Assembly (NCBI RefSeq): GCF_006740045.1 | Contig: NZ_AP019749.1 | Location: 1,011,001 to 1,075,000 of the forward strand | Reading direction: 5' to 3' | Length of the DNA: 64,000 nucleotides | Source: Comamonas terrigena NBRC 13299 | GTDB taxonomy: Bacteria > Pseudomonadota > Gammaproteobacteria > Burkholderiales > Burkholderiaceae_C | Part shown: positions 27,434 through 36,949 of the stretch, in pieces | How positions within the stretch are numbered: the stretch's first letter is position 1 | How the letters are laid out: each line of letters begins with the position of its first letter | Made by a program: the position numbers and the translations under genes | Notes under the pieces: generated by a model | The model's input: only the letters and a program-made list of their open reading frames with translations | What the model was told of the DNA's origin: nothing | Database searches by the model: none

Positions 27434-27473
27434 GGGCACCACAGAAACGCTTTGGCGTTTCCTGTAGGTGCCC
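27434..27473 (+). terminator. Long hairpin after lipoprotein gene
   Basis: GGGCACC, then ACAGAAACGC, pairs back as GCGTTT with CCTGT and GGTGCCC around a TTTG loop, with one small bulge region. No strong T run follows. Probable terminator or 3'-end structure. Confidence 0.55.
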
Positions 27474-27651
27474 GTTGTCATTGCAGCCTCATTACAATGC
27501 GCCGGTCGTCGGAGGAGGCTTCCGGCATGCATTCACACCAGCAGGGCTGGGTGTACGCAGCAATTTTTCATAGCAGCCATCGTATGCCGCAGGGCATGTG
27601 GATGCAGGCATGGCGGACACCGCCACGCGCATTGACCATCAAAGGATTTTC

Positions 27652-28746
27652 ATGAGCCTCAAATGTGGCATCGTGGGCCTGCCCAATGTGGGCAAGTCCA
27701 CCCTGTTCAACGCCCTGACCAAGGCCGGCATCGCCGCAGAGAACTATCCCTTCTGCACCATCGAGCCCAACACCGGTGTGGTGGAAGTGCCCGATCCGCG
27801 TCTGGACCAGCTGTCTGACATCGTCAAGCCCGAGCGCATTGTTCCCGCGATCGTGGAGTTCGTGGACATCGCCGGCCTGGTGGCCGGTGCGTCCAAGGGC
27901 GAAGGCCTGGGCAACCAGTTCCTGGCCCACATCCGCGAAACCGACGCCATCGTCAATGTGGTGCGCTGCTTTGAAGATCCCAACGTGATCCACGTGGCCA
28001 ACAAGGTGGATCCGATTGCCGACATCGAAGTGATCCAGACCGAACTGTGCCTGGCCGACCTGGCCACGGTCGAAAAGGCGATCAACCGCTACAGCAAGGC
28101 GGCCAAGTCCGGCAACGACAAGGAAGCCGCCAAGCTGGTGTCGCTGCTCACGCCCATCCAGGCCGTGCTCAACGAAGGCAAGCCTGCCCGCATCGTGCCG
28201 GTTTCCAAGGAAGACGCACCGCTGCTCAAGCAGTTCTGCCTGATCACTGCCAAGCCCGCCATGTTCGTGGGCAATGTGTCGGAAGACGGTTTCGAGAACA
28301 ACCCGTTGCTCGACAGCCTGAAGGCCTATGCCGATGCGCAGGGCGCTCCGGTGGTGGCCATCTGCGCCAAGATCGAAGCCGAGATGTCGGAGATGGACGA
28401 TGCCGACCGCGACATGTTCCTGGAAGAGCTGGGTCTGGAAGAGCCGGGTCTGAACCGCCTGATCCGGGCCGGCTTCAAGCTGCTGGGCCTGCAGACCTAC
28501 TTCACCGCCGGTGTGAAGGAAGTGCGCGCCTGGACGGTGCCGATCGGTGCCACCGCTCCGCAGGCCGCAGGTGTCATTCACGGCGACTTCGAGCGCGGCT
28601 TCATCCGCGCCCAGACCATTGCCTTTGATGACTACATCCAGTTCAAGGGCGAACAAGGTGCCAAGGATGCCGGCAAGATGCGCGCCGAAGGCAAGGAATA
28701 CATCGTGAAGGACGGTGACGTGCTGAACTTCCTGTTCAACGTCTGA
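27652..28746 (+). CDS. ychF: Redox-regulated ATPase YchF (Obg family)
   Basis: 364 residues. P-loop GLPNVGKST at 8-16, switch region [38 protein letters not shown], the NVSEDGF region and the C-terminal TGS domain ending [19 protein letters not shown]. Universally conserved P-loop ATPase associated with ribosomes and stress responses. aaagga is placed before the ATG at 27652. Confidence 0.96.
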   Translation: MSLKCGIVGLPNVGKSTLFNALTKAGIAAENYPFCTIEPNTGVVEVPDPRLDQLSDIVKPERIVPAIVEFVDIAGLVAGASKGEGLGNQFLAHIRETDAIVNVVRCFEDPNVIHVANKVDPIADIEVIQTELCLADLATVEKAINRYSKAAKSGNDKEAAKLVSLLTPIQAVLNEGKPARIVPVSKEDAPLLKQFCLITAKPAMFVGNVSEDGFENNPLLDSLKAYADAQGAPVVAICAKIEAEMSEMDDADRDMFLEELGLEEPGLNRLIRAGFKLLGLQTYFTAGVKEVRAWTVPIGATAPQAAGVIHGDFERGFIRAQTIAFDDYIQFKGEQGAKDAGKMRAEGKEYIVKDGDVLNFLFNV

Positions 28747-29139
28747 CTGCTCTTGCGGCGCCCATGCGCCGCAATGGAATCGCTACAAAGCCCCGCAGGT
28801 GAAAATCTGTGGGGTTTTTTTATTTCTGTCTATTCCATTGATCGGTAATGAGGTCATAAATCCGACGGACGGTTTATTTATGACAGATTGGTTATTGCTG
28901 ATGGCCAAGTCAATTATTGAAAAAAACTATTTAACCCATGCGGGCGTAAAAATAGTTATTTCTGGGGATGGTGCCCGGGTGCCATCCCTCTTTCAATAGC
29001 GCATTCCGGGCAATAGATAGCAGTATCCCTGGGGTGGGTGTTGGTCCCTGTTGGACAGGGGCGCACCGCCACAGATGGACCACATGCCGCAAAGGCTGGC
29101 AGTGCTGCACCACGTGATGGCCCGATCAAGCGAGGCATC
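28747..29139. other. Intergenic region between ychF and the ECF sigma gene
   Basis: About 390 bp. It holds a perfect nine-base palindromic stem (TTGCGGCGC ... GCGCCGCAA, about 28753-28773), the ychF terminator, and then an AT-rich stretch to about 29000 with no convincing gene. The promoter for the sigma gene must lie in the second half. Confidence 0.5.
28785..28820 (+). terminator. Rho-independent terminator after ychF
   Basis: AAAGCCCCGCAG pairs with CTGTGGGG plus a run of seven T (stem 28791-28798 with 28806-28813). Confidence 0.85.
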
Positions 29140-29736
29140 ATGGATCTGGGAATACACCACAGGCATTGGGGCGATGGCGCCATTCGGAACGGCGATGGCA
29201 GTCTGGCCCATACGCCGCAGGCAGCAGACACGCATTTACATGGGGTGGTGCTGCTGCATGGCCCCAGGCTGTACCGTTTCATCTACCAAAAAATCGGCCA
29301 TGTCGCTGATGCCCAGGATCTGGTGCAGCAGACCTTTCTGGAAGCACACCGTGCGCTGTCCAGTTTCAAAGGGGATTCCGAGCTGTCGACTTGGCTGTAT
29401 GGCATTGCCAAGAATCTGGTGCGCAATTACCTCACCCGCTCGCCCCACAGGCGCTTCGATTTCTGCAGCGATGAGCTGCTGATGGAAGAGCAGGACGGCG
29501 GGCCTTCACCGATGGATGTGCTGGACCAGGGGCAGCAATTGCGGGCACTGACGCTGGCCATGTCCGAGATTCCCGAACATATGCGCCAGCTGGTGTGGAT
29601 GGTGGTGGTCGATGAGCTGTCCTATGAAGAGGCCGCTGCCGCGTTGAATATTCCCAAGGGGACGGTGCGCAGTCGTCTGTCTCGTGCCCGCAGTGCCTTG
29701 CGGGCGCGCATGCCCGAGCCTGTGGCCGTGGCCTGA
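29140..29736 (+). CDS. Orphan ECF sigma factor
   Basis: 198 residues from the ATG at 29140, which has GAGG five bases upstream; an upstream GTG at 29038 is also open but less likely. Sigma region 2 is seen in RLYRFIYQKIGHVADAQDLV to FKGDSELSTWLYGIAKNLVR. Region 4 is seen in LSYEEAAAALNIPKGTVRSRLSR. No anti-sigma factor or receptor is adjacent. The convergent small gene on the other strand begins just past the stop. Target regulon unknown. Confidence 0.85.
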   Translation: MDLGIHHRHWGDGAIRNGDGSLAHTPQAADTHLHGVVLLHGPRLYRFIYQKIGHVADAQDLVQQTFLEAHRALSSFKGDSELSTWLYGIAKNLVRNYLTRSPHRRFDFCSDELLMEEQDGGPSPMDVLDQGQQLRALTLAMSEIPEHMRQLVWMVVVDELSYEEAAAALNIPKGTVRSRLSRARSALRARMPEPVAVA

Positions 29737-29738
29737 GC

Positions 29739-29921
29739 TCAGGGCTCTTCGGCGGCGGGGGGCAGCGGCGCGGCGCTCTCGGCGGGTCCGGAAGCTGCGC
29801 CCAGCACGGCCGGTCCATGCTGGCGGCGTAGCTCGTCCGAGGCCTGGAGCAGAGCGCGCAGACGCGCAATCATGACCTGGGCCTGGGCGATGATCTCATC
29901 GGTGCTGTCGGGATCATTCAT
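29739..29921 (-). CDS. Small hypothetical protein convergent to the ECF sigma gene
   Basis: 60 residues from ATG at 29921: a predicted helix (STDEIIAQAQVMIARLRALL) and an alanine/proline-rich tail. No clear ribosome binding site and no known family. It lies two bases beyond the end of the sigma gene in convergent orientation. Longer in-frame readings reach into the next gene and are not credible. Confidence 0.45.
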   Translation of the reverse strand: MNDPDSTDEIIAQAQVMIARLRALLQASDELRRQHGPAVLGAASGPAESAAPLPPAAEEP

Positions 29922-30037
29922 CGGCTGTGGGGGAGGAGAATGTGGCAACTCTCTCTGTAACACGGCCGCGGGTGAAGTTCCACTGCTGAATGGGTGTCCA
30001 TGTGCCGTTCGTCGGGAACGGCCCGCCGGCTGGATGC

Positions 30038-30562
30038 TCAGCCCGGGATGACGGCCAGGATGGCGCTGGTCATCACCAGGTAGCGCAGGAATTTGCCGAT
30101 GGCCATGTAGAACAGGCAGGGCCAGAAGGGAAACCGCAGCCAGCCGGCCACGGCGCACAGCGGGTCGCCGACGGCGGGCAGCCAGCTGAGCAGGCAGGCC
30201 TTGGGGCCGAGCTTGCGCAGCCAGATGCGGGCACGGCGCTCATGGCGGGACAGTGTGCGGGGCGGCGGGTGGGCGGCGTCGGCCGGATGGCCGGCCTGGC
30301 GGCGTGCGCGTGCCAGGGCCCAGGCCTTCTGGGCACCCAGGCCCATCCACCAGCTGATGGCACCGCCCAGCGTGTTGCCCAGGGTGGCCACGCCAATGGC
30401 TTGCCAGAACAGCTCGGGGTTGAGCTGCAGCAAGCCGACCACGGCCGGCTCGGAGCCCAGCGGCAGCAAGGTGGCCGATACCAGGGCCACGATGAAGAGT
30501 GTGCTCAGACCGAATTGCGGCAGGGACAGCCACTGCAGCAGCTGGTGCATCCAGATTTCCAT
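30038..30562 (-). CDS. DedA/YqaA-like membrane protein
   Basis: 174 residues. Small SNARE-associated (DedA superfamily) membrane protein of the YqaA type: ISATLLPLGSEPAVVG-like start block (VSATLLPLGSEPAVVGLLQL), GNTLGGAISWWMGLG, and the conserved WLPAVGDPLCAVAGWLRFPF segment. Probably an inner-membrane transporter or scramblase-related protein; the substrate is unknown. A basic His/Pro-rich loop lies in the middle. Start at the ATG 30562. Confidence 0.85.
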   Translation of the reverse strand: MEIWMHQLLQWLSLPQFGLSTLFIVALVSATLLPLGSEPAVVGLLQLNPELFWQAIGVATLGNTLGGAISWWMGLGAQKAWALARARRQAGHPADAAHPPPRTLSRHERRARIWLRKLGPKACLLSWLPAVGDPLCAVAGWLRFPFWPCLFYMAIGKFLRYLVMTSAILAVIPG

Positions 30563-30623
30563 GGGGTGCAAGTGTAGGTGTTGGCTGGCGTGCGGCCATC
30601 CATTGACCCGCTATCCTGCCGCT

Positions 30624-31322
30624 ATGACCCCAATGTGTAACCGAATCGTGCGCAGGTCGCGGCCCGCTTTTCACGCCAGAGCCCGGAGGATGCAGCCCCG
30701 CCTGCGCCGCTGGCGTGCGTGGAGTCTGGTCTGGATCTGGCTGGGAGCGGCGCAGCTGGCATGGGCCGGCAATGCGGCCCCGCCGCCGGGCGCTGGCGCG
30801 GCGAAACCTGCCGCGCGTGCCGCCGCAGCCCCAGCCCCGTCCTCGGCGCAGCCGGTGGCCGCGCCAATCCCCATCCAGGGGCCGGCCGAGATCGCGGCGC
30901 GCCTGGCCGCCGCCGATTGCAAGGGGCTGCGGCTGGAAGCCACATCTTTGACTGCACTGCAGCAAATCCTCCATCCGCTGGGGCTGGCGATTCGCATTCT
31001 GGGCTGTCCGCTGGCTCCGGCCCCGCTGAACCAGCGCGTGCTGGCCGTCACGGCCGTGGTGCTGGATGGCGACAAGGCCATGGACACGGTGCGTGGGGCG
31101 CTGGGCGATGGCGAGCTGGTGGACATGGGATCGGGCTACCGTCCGTCGCCCTGGCCCAGCCGCCAGCGGCCGGCCGATCTGGAGACGCTGGACGACAGCG
31201 AGGTATCGCCGGACGTGCAATTCAACCGCCGCTGGCTGCGCAGCGTGATGGCTTCGCAGGGCTATGCCTCGGTCACCGGCCCCTGGTGGGCCTTCATTCC
31301 GGTGCAGCAGCGCCGGCGTTGA
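30624..31322 (+). CDS. Secreted protein with degenerate M15 (VanX-like) C-terminus
   Basis: 232 residues from ATG 30624; an ATG at 30690 gives a cleaner signal peptide (MQPRLRRWRAWSLVWIWLGA, cleavage after AWA) but has GGAGG only one base away. After an Ala/Pro-rich stretch, the C-terminal part reads LVDMGSGYRP, then FNRRWLRSVMASQGYASVTG and PWWAFIP. This resembles the end of M15D D-Ala-D-Ala dipeptidases (VDMGTGFD; NRxLLRxxMxxxGF; EWWHF). The zinc-ligand His and the catalytic Glu of EWWH are replaced, and no SxHxxGxAxD motif is seen. If the relation is real, it is a non-catalytic periplasmic homologue. A plain hypothetical is the alternative. Confidence 0.55.
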   Translation: MTPMCNRIVRRSRPAFHARARRMQPRLRRWRAWSLVWIWLGAAQLAWAGNAAPPPGAGAAKPAARAAAAPAPSSAQPVAAPIPIQGPAEIAARLAAADCKGLRLEATSLTALQQILHPLGLAIRILGCPLAPAPLNQRVLAVTAVVLDGDKAMDTVRGALGDGELVDMGSGYRPSPWPSRQRPADLETLDDSEVSPDVQFNRRWLRSVMASQGYASVTGPWWAFIPVQQRRR

Positions 31323-31488
31323 GCGCTGCCCGGGGTGCGGGCTGGCGCATCCGACGGACGGGGGCTGGCACAGCCGGGGTACCTGACGTGGGGTTGGTGC
31401 TTTTGTGCAGTGCGGCTGTTGCTGAAAAAATGGGCAGGTACAATCTCGCCTCCTTTCGTCCCGCGCTCTCCGTCTCTTTTTCTCCAGC

Positions 31489-32532
31489 ATGTCTGCCCTT
31501 CGCATTGGCCAACACACTTTGGCAAATCGCCTGTTTGTCGCTCCCATGGCGGGTGTGACGGACCGGCCGTTCCGCCAGCTGTGCAAGCGACTGGGTGCGG
31601 GCTATGCGGTCAGCGAGATGGTCACGTCGCGCAAAGACCTGTGGAACAGCCTCAAGACCAGCCGCCGCGCCAACCACGCCGGTGAGCCCGGTCCGATTGC
31701 CGTGCAGATTGCCGGCACCGATGCCCCCATGATGGCCGAAGCAGCCGTCTACAACATCGAACGCGGCGCCCAGATCATCGACATCAACATGGGCTGCCCG
31801 GCCAAGAAGGTCTGCAACAAATGGGCGGGTTCTGCCCTGATGCAGAACGAGCCGCTGGCCGTGGAGATTGCCCAGGCCGTGGTCGAGGCCGCACGCCTCT
31901 TCGATGTGCCGGTCACGCTGAAGATGCGTACCGGCTGGTGCGATACCCACCGGAATGCCGAGCAGCTGGCCCGGCGTTTCGAGGATGTCGGCATCCAGAT
32001 GCTGACGGTGCATGGCCGCACCCGCGAACAGGGCTACAAGGGCTTTGCCGAATACGACACGATTGCGGCCGTCAAGCAGGCCGTGAAGCTGCCCGTGGTG
32101 GCCAATGGCGACATCACCAGCCCCGAAAAGGCGCGCGATGTGCTGGCCTATACCGGTGCCGATGCCGTGATGGTGGGACGCGCCGCCCAGGGCCGGCCGT
32201 GGATCTTCCGCGAGATCGCCCACTTTCTGGACACCGGCACCCACCTGGCGCCGCCCACCGTGGCCGAGGTACGGGAATTGCTTTTGGAGCATCTGCAGGA
32301 CCACTATGGTCTGTACGGCGAACTGACCGGAGTGCGCAGTGCACGCAAGCACATTGCCTGGTATGTGCGCAGCCTGCCGGGCGGGGACGAACTGAGACGA
32401 CACATCAACACCATCGACGACTGCCAGGCGCAGTGGCAGGCCGTGGCCAGCTACTTTGACGCACTGGGCAGCCAGATGGAGCGCCTGCCGGAGGGGGGCG
32501 TGGAAACCGACATTGAGGAAATGGCCGCATGA
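31489..32532 (+). CDS. dusB: tRNA-dihydrouridine synthase B
   Basis: 347-residue FMN enzyme. APMAGVTDRPFRQLCKRLGA, GCPAKKVCNKWAGSALM with the catalytic cysteine, HGRTREQGYKG, and the FMN phosphate site NGDITSPEKA / DAVMVGRAAQGRPWIF. Reduces uridines in the tRNA D-loop. First gene of the dusB-fis operon, with an ATGA overlap to fis. Confidence 0.96.
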   Translation: MSALRIGQHTLANRLFVAPMAGVTDRPFRQLCKRLGAGYAVSEMVTSRKDLWNSLKTSRRANHAGEPGPIAVQIAGTDAPMMAEAAVYNIERGAQIIDINMGCPAKKVCNKWAGSALMQNEPLAVEIAQAVVEAARLFDVPVTLKMRTGWCDTHRNAEQLARRFEDVGIQMLTVHGRTREQGYKGFAEYDTIAAVKQAVKLPVVANGDITSPEKARDVLAYTGADAVMVGRAAQGRPWIFREIAHFLDTGTHLAPPTVAEVRELLLEHLQDHYGLYGELTGVRSARKHIAWYVRSLPGGDELRRHINTIDDCQAQWQAVASYFDALGSQMERLPEGGVETDIEEMAA

Positions 32533-32786
32533 GCCAGCAGAACCAAAACATCGAGGAGTGCGTGCGCTCCAGCCTGGAAATCTACTTCCGCGACCTGGGC
32601 GGCGAGGCCCCCAACGACATGTACGACATGCTGGTGCGCCTGGTCGAAAAGCCGCTGCTGGAAGTGGTGATGCAGCAGGCCGACCAGAACCAGTCGCGCG
32701 CGGCGCAATGGCTGGGCCTGAACCGCAACACCTTGCGCAAGAAGCTGGTGGACCACCAGATGCTGCAAGGCGGCACGACCAATTGA
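32529..32786 (+). CDS. fis: Fis family DNA-binding protein
   Basis: 85 residues, short betaproteobacterial Fis. Helix-turn-helix at the C-terminus (QSRAAQWLGLNRNTLRKKL), as in the NtrC/Fis fold. Four-base overlap with dusB, the classical dusB-fis arrangement. Nucleoid-associated regulator of growth-linked transcription. Confidence 0.93.
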   Translation: MSQQNQNIEECVRSSLEIYFRDLGGEAPNDMYDMLVRLVEKPLLEVVMQQADQNQSRAAQWLGLNRNTLRKKLVDHQMLQGGTTN

Positions 32787-32850
32787 CAGCAGCTTGCTCT
32801 GATCCCGCAAGCGCCTGAATCTGATTTTTATCCACTTTTCCAAAGCTCCC

Positions 32851-34449
32851 ATGAAAGCTCTGATTTCCGTCTCTGACAAGACCGGCATTGTCGAATTTGC
32901 ACAAAGCCTGCATGCCCTGGGCGTGCAGCTGCTGTCCACCGGCGGTACCGCCAAGCTGCTGGCCGAAAAAGGCCTGCCCGTGACCGAAGTGGCGGAAGTC
33001 ACCAAGTTCCCCGAAATGCTGGACGGCCGTGTCAAGACCCTGCACCCCATGGTGCACGGTGGCCTGCTGGCCCGCCGCGAGCTGCCCGAGCACATGGCCG
33101 CGCTGAAGGAACACGGCATCGAGACCATCGACCTGCTGGTCGTGAACCTCTACCCGTTTGAAGCCACCGTCGCCAAGGCCGGCTGCACGCTGGCCGACGC
33201 TATCGAGAACATCGACATCGGTGGTCCCGCCATGGTGCGTTCCGCTGCCAAGAACTGGAAGGATGTGGGTGTGATCACCGCCGCCGACCAGTACGAGGCC
33301 GTGATCGGCGAGCTGAAGGCCGCCGGCAAGCTGAGCGACAAGCTGCGTTTTGCCCTGTCCGTGGCTGCGTTCAACCGCATCGCCCAGTACGACGGCGCCA
33401 TCAGCGACTACCTGTCGAGCGTGAAGTTCGAAGACGAAAAGCTGTCCGAGACCTATGTGCCCGAGCGCGGCCTGTTCCCCGGCCAGAGCAACGGCCAGTT
33501 CATCAAGGTGCAGGACCTGCGCTACGGTGAAAACAGCCACCAGCAGGCCGCGCTGTACCGCGACCTGTACCCCGCACCGGGTTCGCTGGTCACCGGCGAA
33601 CAGCTGCAGGGCAAGGAACTGTCCTATAACAACATTGCCGATGCCGATGCGGCCTGGGAATGCGTCAAGAACTTTGAAGAATCCGCCTGCGTGATCGTCA
33701 AGCACGCCAACCCCTGTGGCGTGGCGATCGGCAAGGATGCGCACGAAGCCTACGCCAAGGCCTTCCAGACCGACCCCACCAGCGCCTTCGGCGGCATCAT
33801 TGCCTTCAACCGCACCGTGGACAAGGCCGCAGCCGAAGCCGTGGTCAAGCAGTTCGTCGAAGTGCTGATGGCCCCCGACTTCACCGCCGAAGCCCTGGAA
33901 ATCTTCAAGCCCAAGGTCAATGTGCGCCTGATGAAGATCGCCCTGCCTGCCGGCGGCGACACCGCCTGGAAGCAAGGCCGCAACGCCATGGACGCCAAGC
34001 GCGTGGGCTCCGGCCTGCTGCTGCAGACCGCCGACAACCACGAGCTGGCCCTGGCCGACCTGAAGGTGGTCACCGTCAAGCAACCCACACCGGCCGAGCT
34101 GCAGGACCTGTTGTTCGCCTGGAAGGTGGCCAAGTACGTCAAGTCCAACGCCATTGTCTTCTGCAAGGACGGCATGACCATGGGCGTGGGCGCTGGCCAG
34201 ATGTCGCGCCTGGACTCGGCCCGCATCGCCTCGATCAAGGCCGAAGCTGCCAAGCTGAGCCTGAAGAACACCGTGGTGGCGTCGGATGCCTTCTTCCCGT
34301 TCCGTGACGGTCTGGATGTGGTGGTCGATGCCGGCGCGAGCTGCGTGGCCCAGCCCGGTGGCTCCATGCGCGACCAGGAAGTGATCGACGCCGCCAACGA
34401 ACGTGGCGTGGCCATGGTCTTCACCGGCGTGCGCCACTTCCGCCATTGA
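32851..34449 (+). CDS. purH: AICAR transformylase / IMP cyclohydrolase
   Basis: 532 residues carrying the last two steps of IMP synthesis. The N-terminal cyclohydrolase domain begins [20 protein letters not shown] with [10 protein letters not shown] and [13 protein letters not shown]. The transformylase domain contains [12 protein letters not shown] with the catalytic Lys/His, [10 protein letters not shown] and [17 protein letters not shown]. Full length. Located 64 bp after fis. Confidence 0.97.
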   Translation: MKALISVSDKTGIVEFAQSLHALGVQLLSTGGTAKLLAEKGLPVTEVAEVTKFPEMLDGRVKTLHPMVHGGLLARRELPEHMAALKEHGIETIDLLVVNLYPFEATVAKAGCTLADAIENIDIGGPAMVRSAAKNWKDVGVITAADQYEAVIGELKAAGKLSDKLRFALSVAAFNRIAQYDGAISDYLSSVKFEDEKLSETYVPERGLFPGQSNGQFIKVQDLRYGENSHQQAALYRDLYPAPGSLVTGEQLQGKELSYNNIADADAAWECVKNFEESACVIVKHANPCGVAIGKDAHEAYAKAFQTDPTSAFGGIIAFNRTVDKAAAEAVVKQFVEVLMAPDFTAEALEIFKPKVNVRLMKIALPAGGDTAWKQGRNAMDAKRVGSGLLLQTADNHELALADLKVVTVKQPTPAELQDLLFAWKVAKYVKSNAIVFCKDGMTMGVGAGQMSRLDSARIASIKAEAAKLSLKNTVVASDAFFPFRDGLDVVVDAGASCVAQPGGSMRDQEVIDAANERGVAMVFTGVRHFRH

Positions 34450-34558
34450 GAGGCCGTGCGCCTTCCCCGCTGCGGTTGTGCTGCACGGGGAGGGCTTGCG
34501 AAATCCCGCAGGCACGCCAGTGCCTGCGACGCATGCGACAAGGCATTTTTGAGTGTCA

Positions 34559-34999
34559 ATGACTGATCACGACGACGAAGACCACTACCCGCCCAAGCCG
34601 CGCTGGATCGGCTGGGCGATTGCCATCTTCATGGTAGCTGCCGCCCTGGGCGTGGCCAATATCGGCTGGCGCATCATGATGGTGAGCCCGGCGGAAAAAG
34701 CCGCCGAGGCCCTGGTGCAGCAGCACCCGGAACTGGCCGCCGGCAAGAAGCTGGTGGAGACTTCCGATTGCATGCGCTGCCATGGTTGGGACCGCGGCTA
34801 TGTGGGCCCGGCATTCGTCGCCATTGCCGAGCGCTACCGCGGCCAGCCCGATGCCGAGGCCTACCTGGCCCGCAAGATCCGCGAGGGCAGTGTGGGCGCC
34901 TGGGGCAAGGTCATCATGCCGCGCCAGTCGCAGGTGGATGAGGCGCAGTCGCTGCAGATCGCCCGCTGGCTGCTGGCGGCGGAGCCTGTGGCCAAATAA
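34559..34999 (+). CDS. Membrane-anchored monohaem cytochrome c
   Basis: 146 residues: one N-terminal membrane anchor (IGWAIAIFMVAAALGVANIG), then a class I cytochrome c domain. The haem site is CMRCH at 71-75, and Met in VIMPRQSQVD is the likely sixth ligand. Periplasmic electron carrier; the partner oxidase is not in the window. The ATG at 34559 is preferred over the in-frame GTG six bases upstream. Confidence 0.88.
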   Translation: MTDHDDEDHYPPKPRWIGWAIAIFMVAAALGVANIGWRIMMVSPAEKAAEALVQQHPELAAGKKLVETSDCMRCHGWDRGYVGPAFVAIAERYRGQPDAEAYLARKIREGSVGAWGKVIMPRQSQVDEAQSLQIARWLLAAEPVAK

Positions 35000-35404
35000 G
35001 GGCAGCTTGCTCTGCACACCGGCATGCGGACAGCGTGCCGGTTCACCCAGCCTGCCTTAGGGGCAGGCTTTTTTGTGTCCGGGGTACACCGGAGCCGAAG
35101 TGGGCGGGGCAGCGAGGCATGTGCGCAGTGCCCAAGCCCTGCGGTATGCAGGATTGGCGGCGCGGTGGCGTATGGCTTTGCAGTCTGCCTGCGTGATAGG
35201 CACGAAAAGCACAGCCTTTGTGAGCGGTGTGGTGGCGCTTAACCGCTTGCGAAGGGACTTGCGGCAAGCAAGCACACAAAACATGCGTCTGATCAGGAAA
35301 AGCTGCAGGATTCTGCATAAGGTAAGTAAAAACCCTAGGATTCGCTTTTGAACAATTCAATGGAGTCGCTGTGCCTGGGGCCGGTCCGGCTCCTGGGGGT
35401 ATGC
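35000..35404. other. Intergenic region before amino-acid permease
   Basis: About 405 bp without a supported gene. It includes the cytochrome terminator at 35050-35075 and a stretch to about 35340 where short frames on both strands have no recognisable content. The permease promoter is presumably near 35250-35350, but no clear -35/-10 pair is visible. Confidence 0.45.
35050..35075 (+). terminator. Rho-independent terminator
   Basis: GCCTGCC / GGCAGGC stem with a short loop followed by TTTTTT, about 50 bases after the cytochrome c stop. Confidence 0.85.
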
Positions 35405-36883
35405 ATGCAGTGGCTGAAAACCAAAACCATTGAACAGGCGCTGGCCGACTCGGATGAGCCGGGCCGCCAGCTCCAGCGCAGTCTGGGTGCGTTCGACCTG
35501 ATGATCCTCGGCGTGGCCGTGGCCGTCGGGGCGGGCATTTTCTCGGTGGGCGCACGTGCGGCAGGCAGCTTTGCCGGGCCGGCGGTGATCTTCTCCTTCA
35601 TCCTGGCGGCCGCCACCTGCGCCGTGGCCACCATGTGCTACGCGGAGTTCGCTTCCAGCGTGCCGGTCACCGGCAGTGCCTACACCTACACCTATCTGAC
35701 CATGGGCGAAGGCCTGGCCTGGATCATCGGCTGGAACCTGCTGCTGGAGATGGTGTCGGCCGGTGCGGTGATCGCCAAGTACTGGGGCATTTACCTCTCC
35801 ACCATCTTTGCCACCGCGGGTTGGGATGTGCCCAGCACTGTTTACCTGGGCCCGGTGGCCATGGAGTGGGGACCGTTCGTCATCGTCGCCATCTTCACCG
35901 CGCTGCTGGTGCGCGGCACCAAGGCGTCGGCGCGGGTGAACAATGTGTTCACGCTGGTCAAGATCGCCATCACGCTGTTCGTGATCGCGGTGGGCTTTTC
36001 CTACATGGATGTGAAGAACTTCACCCCCTTTGTGCCGCCGGCACAGCCGCCGGTGATCGGCCATGGCGTGACCGGCGATGTCTGGGGCCAGCCCATGCTG
36101 GCCTGGCTGTTTGGCGCCCAGCCCAGCCAGTACGGGTGGCTGGGGGTGATTTCCGGTGCATCGCTGGTGTTTTTCGCCTTCATCGGCTTCGATGTGGTGG
36201 CCACCTCGGCCGAAGAGGTCAAAGACCCGCAGAAGACACTGCCGCGCGGCATTTTTGGCGGGCTGGCGCTGGTGACCTTGCTGTACGTGCTGGTGACCCT
36301 GGCGCTGACCGGCATGGTGCCTTATACCGAGCTGGCCAAGGCCGAGAACCCGTCGCTGGCCACGGCCTTCGTCAGCGTGGGGGCCAACTGGGCTGCCCAG
36401 GTGATTGCCGTGGGCGTGCTGATGGGCCTGACCACCGTGGTAATGGTGCTGCTGATGGGCTCGGCCCGCGTGCTGCTGGCCCTGTGCCGGGACGGCCTGC
36501 TGCCGCGCAGCTGGAGTGTGACGTCTTCCACGCACAAGACGCCGGTGCGCCTGCAGCTGCTGGTGGGTGTGGTCATTGCGGGCCTGGCCGGTTTCACCAA
36601 GGTGGAGCTGCTGGAGGAGATGATCAACATCGGCACCTTGTCGGCCTTTGTGCTGGTCAGCCTCGGTATTCTGGTGCTGCGCAAGAAGCGCCCCGATCTG
36701 AAGACCGGTTACCGCGTGCCGCTGGTGCCCGTGCTGCCCGTGGTGTCGGCGCTGCTGTGCAGCTATCTGATGCTGAACCTGACCACGCTGACCTGGCTGC
36801 GCTTCATCGGCTGGATGGCCATCGGTCTGCTGATTTACCTGGCCTACGGCATGCGCCATTCGCGCCTGGCGCGGCCGCAGTAA
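35405..36883 (+). CDS. APC superfamily amino acid permease (CAT/YfnA type)
   Basis: 492 residues with about twelve to thirteen membrane segments. The start MQWLKTKTIEQALADSDEPG, then RQLQRSLGAFDLMILGVAVA and VGAGIFSVG, is typical of the cationic amino acid transporter subfamily, so I use 35405, with GGGGG five bases before it. In-frame ATG 35360 or TTG 35348 would add residues without family similarity. The FIGFDVVATSAEEVKDPQKT motif is conserved. The substrate is not predictable beyond an amino acid. Confidence 0.9.
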   Translation: MQWLKTKTIEQALADSDEPGRQLQRSLGAFDLMILGVAVAVGAGIFSVGARAAGSFAGPAVIFSFILAAATCAVATMCYAEFASSVPVTGSAYTYTYLTMGEGLAWIIGWNLLLEMVSAGAVIAKYWGIYLSTIFATAGWDVPSTVYLGPVAMEWGPFVIVAIFTALLVRGTKASARVNNVFTLVKIAITLFVIAVGFSYMDVKNFTPFVPPAQPPVIGHGVTGDVWGQPMLAWLFGAQPSQYGWLGVISGASLVFFAFIGFDVVATSAEEVKDPQKTLPRGIFGGLALVTLLYVLVTLALTGMVPYTELAKAENPSLATAFVSVGANWAAQVIAVGVLMGLTTVVMVLLMGSARVLLALCRDGLLPRSWSVTSSTHKTPVRLQLLVGVVIAGLAGFTKVELLEEMINIGTLSAFVLVSLGILVLRKKRPDLKTGYRVPLVPVLPVVSALLCSYLMLNLTTLTWLRFIGWMAIGLLIYLAYGMRHSRLARPQ

Positions 36884-36897
36884 AGCCTAAAACCCCT

Positions 36898-36920
36898 TGC
36901 AGGGGGCGCAAGCCCCCGCA
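36898..36920 (+). terminator. Hairpin after permease gene
   Basis: GGGGGC GCAA GCCCCC stem-loop with flanking TGC/GCA pairing, 15 bases after the permease stop. No T run follows. Confidence 0.5.
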
Positions 36921-36949
36921 GGACATGGCGCTTTGCGTACAGTGCAGCC

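Noticed and set aside
28799..28999. 66-codon frame after ychF
   Set aside because: It starts inside the ychF terminator hairpin, has no ribosome binding site and ends without any recognisable content.
31294..34515. 1073-codon open frame on the minus strand
   Set aside because: It is antisense to dusB, fis and purH, which are unmistakable. Its composition (Gly/His/Gln-rich, no domains) is the usual shadow of GC-rich codon use.
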